Below are positions 26,292-34,403 of a stretch of DNA of 64,000 nt, piece after piece. The translations under genes were made by a program, and so were the position numbers. Source of the stretch: Haloglomus irregulare (GTDB lineage: Archaea > Halobacteriota > Halobacteria > Halobacteriales > Haloarculaceae). How positions within the stretch are numbered: the first letter of the stretch is position 1; each line of letters starts with the position of its first letter. The notes under the pieces were generated by a model. That model was not told where the DNA came from. It did no database searches and saw only the letters and a list, made by a program, of their open reading frames with translations. The stretch covers positions 186,001 through 250,000 of the forward strand of contig NZ_QMDX01000005.1 in assembly GCF_007421925.1 (NCBI RefSeq), given 5' to 3'.

Positions 26292-27998
26292 TCAGTCGGC
26301 GATGCCCTCCCGCTCGCGGAGGCGCTGTCGCCTGACCTTGCCGGTGCTGGTCCGGGGGAGTTCGTCCACGAACTCGACCTCGCGGGGGTACTCGTAGGTC
26401 GCGAGTCGGTCCTTCACGTGGTCCATCAGCGCCGAGCGTAGCCCCTCGCTGGGGGCGCGCCCGTCCGCCAGCCGCACGAACGCCTTCGGAACCTCGCCCC
26501 GCTCGTCGTGCGGGACGCCGATGACGGCAGCGTCCGCCACGGCCTCGTGGCTGGCGAGGGATTCCTCGATCTCCTCCGGCCCGATCCGGTACCCCGAGGA
26601 GATGATGACGTCGTCCTTGCGGGACTCGAAGTAGACGTAGCCGTCCTCGTCCATCCGCGCGAGGTCCTCGGTGAGCAGCCAGCCGTTCCGCAGTTTGGCG
26701 TCGGTCTTCGCCGGCTGGTTCCAGTACTCGACGAAGCAGACCGGGTCGCCCTCGTACCGGACCGCTATCTCGCCGACCTCGCCCGGTGGGAGCGCCTCGG
26801 CGGTCTCCGGGTCGACGATGGTCACCTCGTGGCCGGGTGCGGGCAGCCCCATGCTGCCCGCCCGCTTCTCGGCGAGTTCCCCGTTCTCGACCACGGTGAC
26901 GTTCGCCTCCGTCTGGCCGTAGCCCTCGTGGACGAGCGCGCCGCCGAACGTCGCCTCGGCCCACTCGGAGACCGACTCACCCAACGACTCGCCACCGCTC
27001 CCGATGGCCTCGACGGTGTCCACGTCGTACCCCGCGCTGTCGACCTGCATCATGAACCGGAGCGCGGTCGGCGGGATGAACGCCATCGTGATATCGTAGC
27101 GGTCGAGGAGATCGAACGCCGCCTCCGGGTCGAACTCGCCGCCGTGGTATGCCAGCACCGGCCGGCCGTAGTACAGCGCCGGGAAGACCAGATCGAACAG
27201 GGAGGCGATCCAGGCCCACTCGGCCGGCGTCCAGAAGCGCGACCCCTCGCCGAACTCGAAGTTCGCGTTGGTCTGGACCCCCGGCAGGTGGCCGAGCAGC
27301 ATCCGGTGGACGTGCCTGACCCCCTTCGGGTCGCCCGTCGTCCCGGAGGTGTAGATGAGGAGGGCGTCGTCCTCGGCGTCGGTCTCGACGGCCTCGCGGT
27401 CGGCGTCCTGCTCGGCCACCGCGTCGGCGTACGCCCGCTCGTCGTCCTGGGGCGCCCCGTCCACGACCAGCACTGTCCCCAGCCCGATATTGTACTCGTC
27501 ACGGGCCCGACGCAGCGCGTCGGCGTTGCTCTCGTCCACGACGCAGGCCGTAGCGTCGGCGTCTGCCAGCCGGTAGCCGACCCCGTCGGGACCGAACAGG
27601 GTCGAGAGCGGCACGGAGACCGCCCCGAGTTTCCAGGCCGCGACGTGGGCGATGGCGGTCTCCGGTTTCTGTGGCAGGTTCACGCCGACCCGGTCGCCGT
27701 GCCCGACACCGCTCGCGGCGAGGTGGTTCGCCAACCGGCTCGCCTCGGCCTCGAACTCCGCGAACGTGTACGACCCCGTCGCCCCGGACCCGTCCCCGCG
27801 GGCGTCGCCCGCTGTGGTGTGGTCCTCGACGAACAGCGCCGTTGCCTCCGGCGTCTCCTCGGCCCACCGGTCGCAGACGTACGCGGCCATGTTGAACCGG
27901 TCCGGCACCTCCCACTCGAACCACTCGCGGAGCGCCTCGAAGCTCTCCCAGTCGTGCTCGTGCAGCCGGTACCTGTCCAGCCGTTCGGTCGTGGCCAT
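26292..27998 (-). CDS. AMP-forming acyl-CoA synthetase
   Basis: This 568-residue adenylate-forming enzyme activates a carboxylic acid to its CoA ester. Motifs: A3 LLIYTSGTTGDPKGVRHVHR, A5 GYGQTEANVTV, A7 NGWLLTEDLARMDEDGYV, A8 GRKDD-like SRKDDVIISSGYRIGPEEI, and A10 PRTSTGKVRRQRLRER with the catalytic Lys. The overall form resembles medium-chain or acetyl-CoA synthetase-like enzymes of haloarchaea; chain length cannot be told. It sits between two related phosphotransferase genes on the same strand, each with its own promoter. ATG 27998 lies 27 nt after AACCGTTTTG. Confidence 0.9.
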   Translation of the reverse strand: MATTERLDRYRLHEHDWESFEALREWFEWEVPDRFNMAAYVCDRWAEETPEATALFVEDHTTAGDARGDGSGATGSYTFAEFEAEASRLANHLAASGVGHGDRVGVNLPQKPETAIAHVAAWKLGAVSVPLSTLFGPDGVGYRLADADATACVVDESNADALRRARDEYNIGLGTVLVVDGAPQDDERAYADAVAEQDADREAVETDAEDDALLIYTSGTTGDPKGVRHVHRMLLGHLPGVQTNANFEFGEGSRFWTPAEWAWIASLFDLVFPALYYGRPVLAYHGGEFDPEAAFDLLDRYDITMAFIPPTALRFMMQVDSAGYDVDTVEAIGSGGESLGESVSEWAEATFGGALVHEGYGQTEANVTVVENGELAEKRAGSMGLPAPGHEVTIVDPETAEALPPGEVGEIAVRYEGDPVCFVEYWNQPAKTDAKLRNGWLLTEDLARMDEDGYVYFESRKDDVIISSGYRIGPEEIEESLASHEAVADAAVIGVPHDERGEVPKAFVRLADGRAPSEGLRSALMDHVKDRLATYEYPREVEFVDELPRTSTGKVRRQRLREREGIAD

Positions 27999-28019
27999 GG
28001 CCGTCACACCCACGGACTC

Positions 28020-28030
28020 CTCAAAACGGT
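28020..28030 (-). promoter_or_regulatory. Leaderless promoter of the acyl-CoA synthetase
   Basis: The minus strand reads AACCGTTTTGA, with the T run about 27 nt before ATG 27998. It decides between that ATG and the longer frame open to 28055. Confidence 0.6.
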
Positions 28031-28058
28031 TTGCCCCGCCCTCACACGGGTCCACCCC

Positions 28059-29225
28059 CTACAGTGGCTCCTCGCCGTCGACGATGCGCCGTGCCCGGCG
28101 GGCGAGCGCCGGTACCCCCTCCTCCAATGCCGGATACAGCGGGTCGTCGGCGTCGCCCGAGCGGTAGCGGAAGTACATCGCCTCGCAGGTGGCGGTGATC
28201 TTGTACGCCGCCAGCCCGCGGTAGAACCGCTCGTTCCTGAACTCGCGACCGGTCCGCTCCTCGTAGCGAGCGACGAGTTCCCGGCGACTGTGGTAGTCCG
28301 ACTGCTGCATGAACGTCGGGACGAGCCCCTCCGGGAGCACGGGCTCGGGGTCGCCGGCCGCTCGCGGGTCGTTCCGTTCGCAGCGGTGCCGCTCGCCGGG
28401 GTCTTCGACCCCGCGCTCCCCGCTCGCACGGCCCGGGGCGCTTCGCGCCCCTCCGTCCCGCCAGAAGACGAGCATCCACCCGAGGTCCGCAAGCGGGTCC
28501 CCGAGCGTCGCCAGCTCCCAGTCCAGCACGCCCGCCACGGAGGGCGGCGTCCCCGGCGCGAACATGACGTTGTCCAGCTTGTAGTCGCCGTGGACGAGCG
28601 TGTGGTCGGCCTCGTCGGGGACGTTCTCGGCGAGCCACTCGCCCACCGCCCGGATATGCGGGACCTGACGGTCGTGCTCGGTCATCGGGAGGAGCCACTC
28701 CTCGAGCTGCTGCCGGAAGGTCTCGACCTGCCGTTCCAGGTAGCCCGCCGGGTAGCCGAACTCGCCCTCGTGGAGTCCGACGGCCTCGTAATCGACGGCG
28801 TGGACCTCCGCAAGCGTGTCGACCAGTCGCTCGCCGACTGCTCGCCGCGCGTCGGCGGTGGCGAACCGCCCGGGTTCGGTCGTCCGGAGGACGTCCCCGT
28901 CGAGCCGCTCCAGAAGGACGAACTCCGAGCCGATCAGTTCGGGGTCGTCGCAGGTCGCCGCGACCGCCGGCACCGGCACCTCGCCGGCGACCGCATCCAT
29001 CACCCGTGCTTCCCGGAGCACGTCGTGGGCCCCCTCGTCGTGGGCTCCGGCCGGTGGCCGGCGGAGGACGAGTTCGTGGTCCCCCCAGTCCACGAACAGG
29101 GTCTCGTTCGAGAGCCCGTCGCCGTGGTAGGTGACCGACAGCTCCGCTCCGGAACCGCCGCCGAGTTCCTCCCGACAGAACTCGGCCAGCGCGGTCTGGT
29201 CGACGAGTTCGGCCGCCTCGGTCAT
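28059..29225 (-). CDS. Aminoglycoside-phosphotransferase-fold kinase (ACAD10/11 type), copy B, with an in-frame insert
   Basis: This 388-residue paralogue of the 25166-26233 kinase has the catalytic loop HTLVHGDYKLDNVMF and DWELATLGDPLADLGWML. Compared with copy A it carries about 30 extra residues after FWRDGG (ARSAPGRASGERGVEDPGER and onward) before the sequence resumes at GDPEPVLPEG. The insert DNA contains perfect hairpins (see the repeat feature). The rest of the C-terminal lobe is intact, so the protein may tolerate the insertion as a surface loop. Start: ATG 29225 fits the promoter at 29247-29258 (27 nt) better than ATG 29231. Confidence 0.85.
   Translation of the reverse strand: MTEAAELVDQTALAEFCREELGGGSGAELSVTYHGDGLSNETLFVDWGDHELVLRRPPAGAHDEGAHDVLREARVMDAVAGEVPVPAVAATCDDPELIGSEFVLLERLDGDVLRTTEPGRFATADARRAVGERLVDTLAEVHAVDYEAVGLHEGEFGYPAGYLERQVETFRQQLEEWLLPMTEHDRQVPHIRAVGEWLAENVPDEADHTLVHGDYKLDNVMFAPGTPPSVAGVLDWELATLGDPLADLGWMLVFWRDGGARSAPGRASGERGVEDPGERHRCERNDPRAAGDPEPVLPEGLVPTFMQQSDYHSRRELVARYEERTGREFRNERFYRGLAAYKITATCEAMYFRYRSGDADDPLYPALEEGVPALARRARRIVDGEEPL
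28357..28455 (-). repeat. Hairpin-rich in-frame insertion inside the phosphotransferase gene
   Basis: Two perfect hairpins share the same three-base loop, TTC on plus and GAA on minus: GGGGTC-TTC-GACCCC at 28398-28412 (6 bp) and GGGGCGC-TTC-GCGCCCC at 28435-28451 (7 bp). A weaker one, AGCGG-TG-CCGCT, lies at 28382-28393. The stems differ in sequence but keep the same geometry. The block matches the roughly 30 residues that are absent from the neighbouring paralogue. It looks like a small structured repeat that entered the gene in frame. No second copy was seen in the window. Confidence 0.6.
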
Positions 29226-29246
29226 GCCCATCGCTGTCGCCCGCGG

Positions 29247-29258
29247 CACAAAACCGTT
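29247..29258 (-). promoter_or_regulatory. Leaderless promoter of phosphotransferase B
   Basis: The minus strand reads GAACGGTTTTGT. The T run is 27 nt before ATG 29225 and only about 20 nt before ATG 29231, so it favours 29225 as the start. Confidence 0.5.
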
Positions 29259-29269
29259 CGGTCGCCCCC

Positions 29270-29610
29270 GCCCAGAGCGCCCGGGCCGCGCGGAGGAGCA
29301 TGAGGGCGCCCACGGCCGCTGCCACCCCGCCGGCGGCGGCCGACACGCCGCCGGAATCGGGGGGTGACAGTTCGTCGAACGGCAGGCCGACGGTCGCGGT
29401 CGCAGCGAACGCCCCGACGGCCGCTGGCGGCAGCTTCCACCGCTGCGCGGGGCGACTCCCGGACGGGACCAGTGAGGAGGCCCCGAGCGCGAGCAACAGC
29501 ACGGCGACCGGGGCTACCGGCCCCAGGAGGGGCGGTGTCCCGACCACGACGGGCGTACACCCGATGACGAGTCGGCGGTGTGGGTCCGAGGGTCCGGTGC
29601 CGGGTATCAG
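29270..29610 (-). pseudogene. Possible small three-helix membrane protein without stop codon
   Basis: The frame encodes three hydrophobic helices: APVAVLLLALGASSLV, PAAVGAFAATATVGLP and VAAAVGALMLLRAARALW. It lacks a good start codon near the position set by the TATA-like box at 29638-29648. It also lacks a stop: the frame continues antisense through the next gene as far as 28042. It may be a degraded membrane gene or a chance hydrophobic frame. Confidence 0.3.
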
Positions 29611-29780
29611 TCCTCCGGCGGCGGATCTCCACCAGCCCCAATAACCGGCTGATACGGCGGTAATACCGTCTTTTCCGTTCCGGAGTCGGGTTCCCAGAAT
29701 CAAAAAGGGGAGAAACCACGAATCCGATACGATTCCCGAGAGCCGCTCGTCCCCTGGAACGGCAGCCGCTCCGCCAGGCG

Positions 29781-29801
29781 TGCACAGCACGTGACTGTGC
29801 A
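29781..29801 (-). terminator. Hairpin downstream of the histidine kinase gene
   Basis: TGCACAG and CTGTGCA form a 7-bp stem with a 7-nt loop, about 105 nt beyond the kinase stop. A minus-strand T run follows further on (29701-29712). It is a plausible but unproven terminator or 3'-end structure. Confidence 0.3.
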
Positions 29802-29905
29802 GAGGCCGGGGCTCGCTCGAGCGGACCGACCAGCACCCCCGACGGGCGGCGGATACGTCACGGAGCCCCCCGTCAGCGGTATCCCGCCGACCCGCTGTGC
29901 TGCTG

Positions 29906-31501
29906 TCAGGATGAGGACGGCCGGTCGTCCGTCTCGACCATCGCCTCCCGTCCAGTGACCCGGGTCAGCCAGGGCGTGACGTATCGGTGGCCCAGTGCGG
30001 TCAGCACGCCGAGCGACGCTCCCCACACGAGGTGGCTCCAGAGCAGCACCACCGAGAGGTTCGGGATCGAAACCTGCTGCCCGAGCAACCTCAGCCAGAC
30101 AGGCGCGATAACGCCCGCAGCGCCGACCCACAGGGCCAGTGCCCACCCGACTCCGATGGCGAGATGGGCGGGGACGTCATTCCGGTACCGCTCGGGAGCG
30201 AACGAGACGAACCCGGCGAAGACGAACGCGAAGACCGCGCTGTGGAACTGATGTGTGAGCCAGCCGACCACGGGGTTGGCGATCCCGTAGAAGACACCGA
30301 TAGCCGCCACCGAGCCTCCCAGCCACTCGGCCACCGACCCGTACCCGACGCCGGCCAGCACGGACGCCCCGAGCGTGACCGCCAGGCGGGAGCCGTCGAG
30401 GGTGAGGCCGGTTAGCCGGGTCCGGCTCGACTCGATACCACTCGAATTCGGCTCGCCGCGGGCCAGACGAACGGCGATACTCGTCCCATCGTCAGTCACA
30501 TCCGTCTCGATGGTTCCACCGAAACTCTCGACGAGCAACCGGACGACGTTCAGTCCGTAGCCGTCGTTCGGGTCGTCGAACTCGGTGATCTCGCCGGTTT
30601 CGAGGAGCGTCTGTTGTGGTTCGGGCAACCCCGGACCCGTGTCGTGCACGCTGATCTCGACGCCCGACGCCGTCACGTCAACCCCGACCGACACCGTCGG
30701 CGTCTCGGCGGCCGTGTGGCTGACGGCGTTCTCGAGCAGATGCGTGAAGACCCGTTCCAGACGCCCGTTCGCCCGGACTGGGAGCTCATCGGGAAGCGCG
30801 TCGACCGCGATGGTCGCATCCGGATATCGGTCCTCGATCGTTTCGATGCTGTTCCGGAGCGAACTCCCGAGGTCGGTGGTCTCCCGACCGGTCGCACGCT
30901 TGGCGCTTCGCGTGAGATAGGTGACCTCGTCGACCGTGTCCGCGATGGCGTCCGAGTACTTCCGGATGATCCCCGAGTCCCCGTCGTGTTGCTCGTCCGA
31001 GAGGGATGCCTGCCCCTGGATGACCGTCACAGCGTTGAGTATCTCGTGGCGGAGCATCCGGTTGAGAGCCTCCAGCCGGTTGGCCAGTTGCTGGACATCG
31101 CGACGCTGTCGCCGGGTCCGTGCCGCGTACAGTCCGGTCAAGGTGCCGCCGATACTCCCGCCGATGAGGAAGTTCGACAGTTCGAGCTCCGACTGGACGG
31201 TCTCGACCGTCGGGAGTCGGCCGCCGGTCGACCCGACGATGGTGAGGAGCACGAGGACCAGCATCGCTCCCGTCCCGACGAGACACCATCGCGCCGTCTG
31301 CCGAACCAGGAGGGGGTCGACATCGGCGACGACGAGCGCGACTCCAAAGGCCGCGAGGCCGAGTCCCAGCAGGAGCGGGACGACCCCGGCGAAGTAGAAC
31401 CGGATCGGGTCGTCGTAGAGTACCAGGCTCACCGTGAAACGGGTCAGCACGAACCCGACGACGGCGATGATGAGGCCGCTGTAGTTCAGCCGTCCGCGCA
31501 T
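29906..31501 (-). CDS. Histidine kinase with a C-terminal membrane module
   Basis: This 531-residue protein has about four N-terminal helices (residues 9-125). A HisKA-like box follows with His152 (RMLRHEILNAVTVIQGQ), then an ATPase domain with the N box around Asn258 (FTHLLENAVSH), the G1 box DTGPGLP at 287-293 and the G2 box GYGLNVVRLL at 314-323. Unusually, about 150 more residues follow (about 375-510) with four or five helices: LGASVLAGVGYGSVAEW, AIGVFYGIANPVVGWLTHQF, HLAIGVGWALALWVGAAGVI and VVLLWSHLVWGASLGVLTAL. The kinase is thus sandwiched between two membrane domains. No response regulator is adjacent. ATG 31501 is the first Met before the first helix. Confidence 0.88.
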   Translation of the reverse strand: MRGRLNYSGLIIAVVGFVLTRFTVSLVLYDDPIRFYFAGVVPLLLGLGLAAFGVALVVADVDPLLVRQTARWCLVGTGAMLVLVLLTIVGSTGGRLPTVETVQSELELSNFLIGGSIGGTLTGLYAARTRRQRRDVQQLANRLEALNRMLRHEILNAVTVIQGQASLSDEQHDGDSGIIRKYSDAIADTVDEVTYLTRSAKRATGRETTDLGSSLRNSIETIEDRYPDATIAVDALPDELPVRANGRLERVFTHLLENAVSHTAAETPTVSVGVDVTASGVEISVHDTGPGLPEPQQTLLETGEITEFDDPNDGYGLNVVRLLVESFGGTIETDVTDDGTSIAVRLARGEPNSSGIESSRTRLTGLTLDGSRLAVTLGASVLAGVGYGSVAEWLGGSVAAIGVFYGIANPVVGWLTHQFHSAVFAFVFAGFVSFAPERYRNDVPAHLAIGVGWALALWVGAAGVIAPVWLRLLGQQVSIPNLSVVLLWSHLVWGASLGVLTALGHRYVTPWLTRVTGREAMVETDDRPSSS

Positions 31502-31729
31502 TCGTTCCCCGATTGGACGACACTGGATATGAGAACCCGACCGGAATCGAGATTCGATAGGCGGCTGCCATCCCCGTGGACCGTATCGGGGCTCGCTTCG
31601 GGCCGGAAGGACCACGGAGAACCCGACACCACCGGAACAGCCACGATGTCACCGTCCGACTACGGCGCCACGCGTGGATTCATCACTCTCCAGTGGTGCC
31701 GGTCGGCCCCCTACCCCACCGCGTTCGGG

Positions 31730-33652
31730 TCACTTGAACCGGAACGTCTCCAGGTTCTTCGGCGCGAACGTCCGCATGTTGAACTCGTGGTAGAGCGCAC
31801 TGGAGAGGTCCTGGGTCGAGGACTCGTCACCGTGGACACAGAGCACCTTCTCCGGGCGCGGGTTCATCGTGCGGACGAAGTTCTCCAGCCCCTGGCGGTC
31901 GGCGTGGCCGGAGAACCCGTCGACGGTCTCGACGTCGAGGTTCAGTGTGAGCGTGCCACCGCGGCCCTCCCCGCGGTCGTTCATCGGGATCTCGTCCCAG
32001 CCGTTCTGGATGCGGCGGCCGAGCGTCCCCTGGGCCTGGTAGCCGACGAACACCATGCGGTTGTCCGGGTCCGGGCCGAGGTGGCGGAGCCAGGACATGA
32101 TGGGGCCGCCCTCGACCATGCCGGAGGTCGAGAGGACGATGCAGGGGCCGCCGTCGGCGACCTCCTGGCGCTCCTCCTCGCCGCCGTCGATGTGGTTGAA
32201 CTCGTCGGCGAGGAAGGGGTTCCGGTCCTCGTGGAAGATGCGGTCCTGGAGGTCGTCGCGGAGGTACTCCGGGTACGTGGTGTGGATGGCCGTGGCCTCC
32301 CAGATCATCCCGTCGAGGTGGACGGGCATGGAGGGGATCTCGCCCTCGCGCATGGCCTCCTCGAGGACGAGCATGATCTCCTGGGAGCGGCCGACAGCGA
32401 ACGCGGGGATGAGGACCGTCCCGTCGCGCTCGTAGGTCTCGTTGATGACGCGCTTGAGGTCGCGTTCGGAGTCCTCCTGGTCGGTCTGGTAGTCGTTGCG
32501 CCCGCCGTAGGTGGACTCGAGGACGAGCGTCTCGACGCGCGGGAACTCGTTGACCGCGCCGTTGAACAGGCGCGTGTCGGTGTAGTGGATGTCCCCCGAG
32601 AAGGCGACGTTGTAGAGGCCGTCGCCGACGTGGAAGTGCGCGATGGAGGAGCCGAGGATGTGGCCGGCGTTGTGGAGGGTGAGCTTGATGTCCGGCGCGA
32701 TGTCGGTCACGTCGCCGTACTCGATGTCGATGCAGTGCTTGATCGCCTCGCGGACCATCCCGGACTCGTACGGCGGCGCGCGGCCCTCCTTGGCGGCCAC
32801 GTCGAGGTAGTCGAGCGTCAGGAGGCCCATCAGGTCCCGTGTCGGCTCGGTGCAGTAGATGGGGCCGTCGTAGCCGTACTTGAACAGGAGCGGGACGAGC
32901 GCGGAGTGGTCGAGGTGGGCGTGGGTCAGGACGACCGCGTCGAGGTTCTGCGCGCCAGCGCCCAGGGCCTCGGGCACCTGAAGATACGGCACCTCGTCCT
33001 CGGCGCCGGGCTTGTCGCCACAGTCGATGAGGACGCGCGTCTCGGCGGTCGAGAGGACGAACGCGGCGCGCCCGACCTCGCGGCAGCAACCCAGCGTGGT
33101 GATCCGGACCCACTGCTCGTCGGCCATCTCCTCGCGGTGGATCTGCCGGCCGACCCGTTCGAGGATGTCCCGGCGGTCCTCACGCTCCTGCTTGAGGAAG
33201 TTGCGGACGTTGGAGACGGTAGAGGACTCGATGGGCGGTGTGCGGACGACCTCGGGGGTCCAGCCGACCTCCTGGGTTATCTCCCGGAGGGTGGAGCCGT
33301 GACGGCCGATGACCATCCCCGGCTTGCCGGCCTCGATGACGACCTCGCCGGTGTCGGCGTGGAAGTCCAGGTCGGTGACGCCGGCCGCCTCCGGGATGAT
33401 GTCGCGGATGCGCTCGCGGGCCGTCTCCGGGCCCGAGAGGCTGTCCGGGTCGGGCCGGACGGTGATGCGCTTGCGGAGTTTGGAGGCGAGGCGCCGGACG
33501 AGATCCCCGTCCGCGGCGAACTCCTTGGGGTCGCGGGTGTAGATGACCAGTTCCGGTCCCTCGTACTTCACGTCGGAGATCGAGATGCCTGCCGGGACCT
33601 CGTCGGTGATCGTTTCCTCCAGTTCGTCGAGTTGCCGCTCTACTGCGCTCAT
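31730..33652 (-). CDS. fttA: Transcription termination/cleavage factor FttA (aCPSF1), beta-CASP ribonuclease
   Basis: This 640-residue archaeal CPSF73 homologue cleaves nascent RNA at U-rich ends and terminates transcription. N-terminal KH domains (residues about 1-145; GxxG loop VIGRHG at 114-119) are followed by the metallo-beta-lactamase core with HAHLDH at 244-249, NAGHILGSSIAHFHV and FSGDIHYTD, a beta-CASP insert, and the C-terminal FSGHADRQGL and VLCVHGDESS motifs. Length and order match the family. It is transcribed alone, divergent from the 33862 gene. The many U tracts after stop codons in this window are the type of site it recognises. Confidence 0.96.
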   Translation of the reverse strand: MSAVERQLDELEETITDEVPAGISISDVKYEGPELVIYTRDPKEFAADGDLVRRLASKLRKRITVRPDPDSLSGPETARERIRDIIPEAAGVTDLDFHADTGEVVIEAGKPGMVIGRHGSTLREITQEVGWTPEVVRTPPIESSTVSNVRNFLKQEREDRRDILERVGRQIHREEMADEQWVRITTLGCCREVGRAAFVLSTAETRVLIDCGDKPGAEDEVPYLQVPEALGAGAQNLDAVVLTHAHLDHSALVPLLFKYGYDGPIYCTEPTRDLMGLLTLDYLDVAAKEGRAPPYESGMVREAIKHCIDIEYGDVTDIAPDIKLTLHNAGHILGSSIAHFHVGDGLYNVAFSGDIHYTDTRLFNGAVNEFPRVETLVLESTYGGRNDYQTDQEDSERDLKRVINETYERDGTVLIPAFAVGRSQEIMLVLEEAMREGEIPSMPVHLDGMIWEATAIHTTYPEYLRDDLQDRIFHEDRNPFLADEFNHIDGGEEERQEVADGGPCIVLSTSGMVEGGPIMSWLRHLGPDPDNRMVFVGYQAQGTLGRRIQNGWDEIPMNDRGEGRGGTLTLNLDVETVDGFSGHADRQGLENFVRTMNPRPEKVLCVHGDESSTQDLSSALYHEFNMRTFAPKNLETFRFK

Positions 33653-33861
33653 AGATGCGAGAACGGGTTCCGGCGACCGCCGGTCACCGCCCCGTAGCGA
33701 CCGTATCGCTCGGTCGGGTGACGCGCTCGGTGAGACATGATATCGATCGTAGCCTCGTCGGCTCGGAATCCGGGCGCTTGCGGGACGTGGTGCCGGAAAA
33801 CCCGTGTGTATCAGCGTCTACCGTCGACTGTCATTAAAAGCCTTCGGGACGTTGGACGCGC

Positions 33862-34350
33862 ATGCAGCTCACACCTGACGTCGTGGCCGAGGAGTACGAG
33901 TGGGTCCGCTCGCGCGATGCCGTCGTCGAGGGCATCAACCGGGTCCGGGCGGACCTGGGGGCCGCCTTCGATACGACGGCCGACCCCGTGACCACCGAGG
34001 AGTACCGGGCGGCGGTGGACCGCGTCTTCGCGGACGGCGACGTGGCAGTCAACGTCGCGGCGCTGGTCGGCCTGCTCCGCGACCTGGACGTCGACGGTGA
34101 CTACCCGGGCTTCGTCGTCGACGAGTACCTCGGCCGGGAGCTGGCGGCCACCATCGCCAGCACGAGGGGCCGGCCGTTCTCGCTGCTCGCGGAGGCCACC
34201 TTCCACGTCGCCGACGTCGGGACCCACGGGGCCCCGGACGACGCCGCGGGGCTGGACGACCTCGACGCTGCCCTCGCAGCGGGGTTCCAGACCCGGCTCC
34301 CGGGCTGGGACTGGACCGAGGGCGAGAGCCCCTTCGCGGTGGGTGGCTGA
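33862..34350 (+). CDS. Conserved-looking haloarchaeal protein of unknown function
   Basis: This 162-residue acidic soluble protein starts MQLTPDVVAEEYEWVRSRDA. It is mostly helical by composition, with no Cys pairs, signal or membrane segment. The C-terminal third (RGRPFSLLAEATFHVADVGT) is followed by a Gly/Asp-rich end. A CATTAAAAG promoter box lies 27 nt before the ATG, so it is a real, leaderless gene. It is divergent from fttA and 53 bp before a glycosyltransferase with its own box. No family is recognised with confidence. Confidence 0.75.
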   Translation: MQLTPDVVAEEYEWVRSRDAVVEGINRVRADLGAAFDTTADPVTTEEYRAAVDRVFADGDVAVNVAALVGLLRDLDVDGDYPGFVVDEYLGRELAATIASTRGRPFSLLAEATFHVADVGTHGAPDDAAGLDDLDAALAAGFQTRLPGWDWTEGESPFAVGG

Positions 34351-34403
34351 CCCCCCGTCGCCACCCGGAAGACCTTTGCTGGCCCTCGCCGGACCCGTCG
34401 GGC

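Larger units (their letters stand above)
29226..29905. other. 680-bp gap between phosphotransferase B and the histidine kinase
   Basis: It contains the phosphotransferase promoter (29247-29258), a possible broken membrane-protein frame (about 29270-29610, minus strand), a TATA-like CCGGTTATTGG (minus strand, 29638-29648) and a 7-bp hairpin at 29781-29801. No intact gene was found. Confidence 0.5.

Noticed and set aside
26508-29303. 931-codon plus-strand frame over the acyl-CoA synthetase and phosphotransferase B
   Set aside because: Antisense shadow with no recognisable domain or promoter.
30614-33697. 1027-codon plus-strand frame over the histidine kinase and fttA
   Set aside because: Both minus-strand genes are clearly real; the frame's product is Val/Asp/Gly-rich without motifs.
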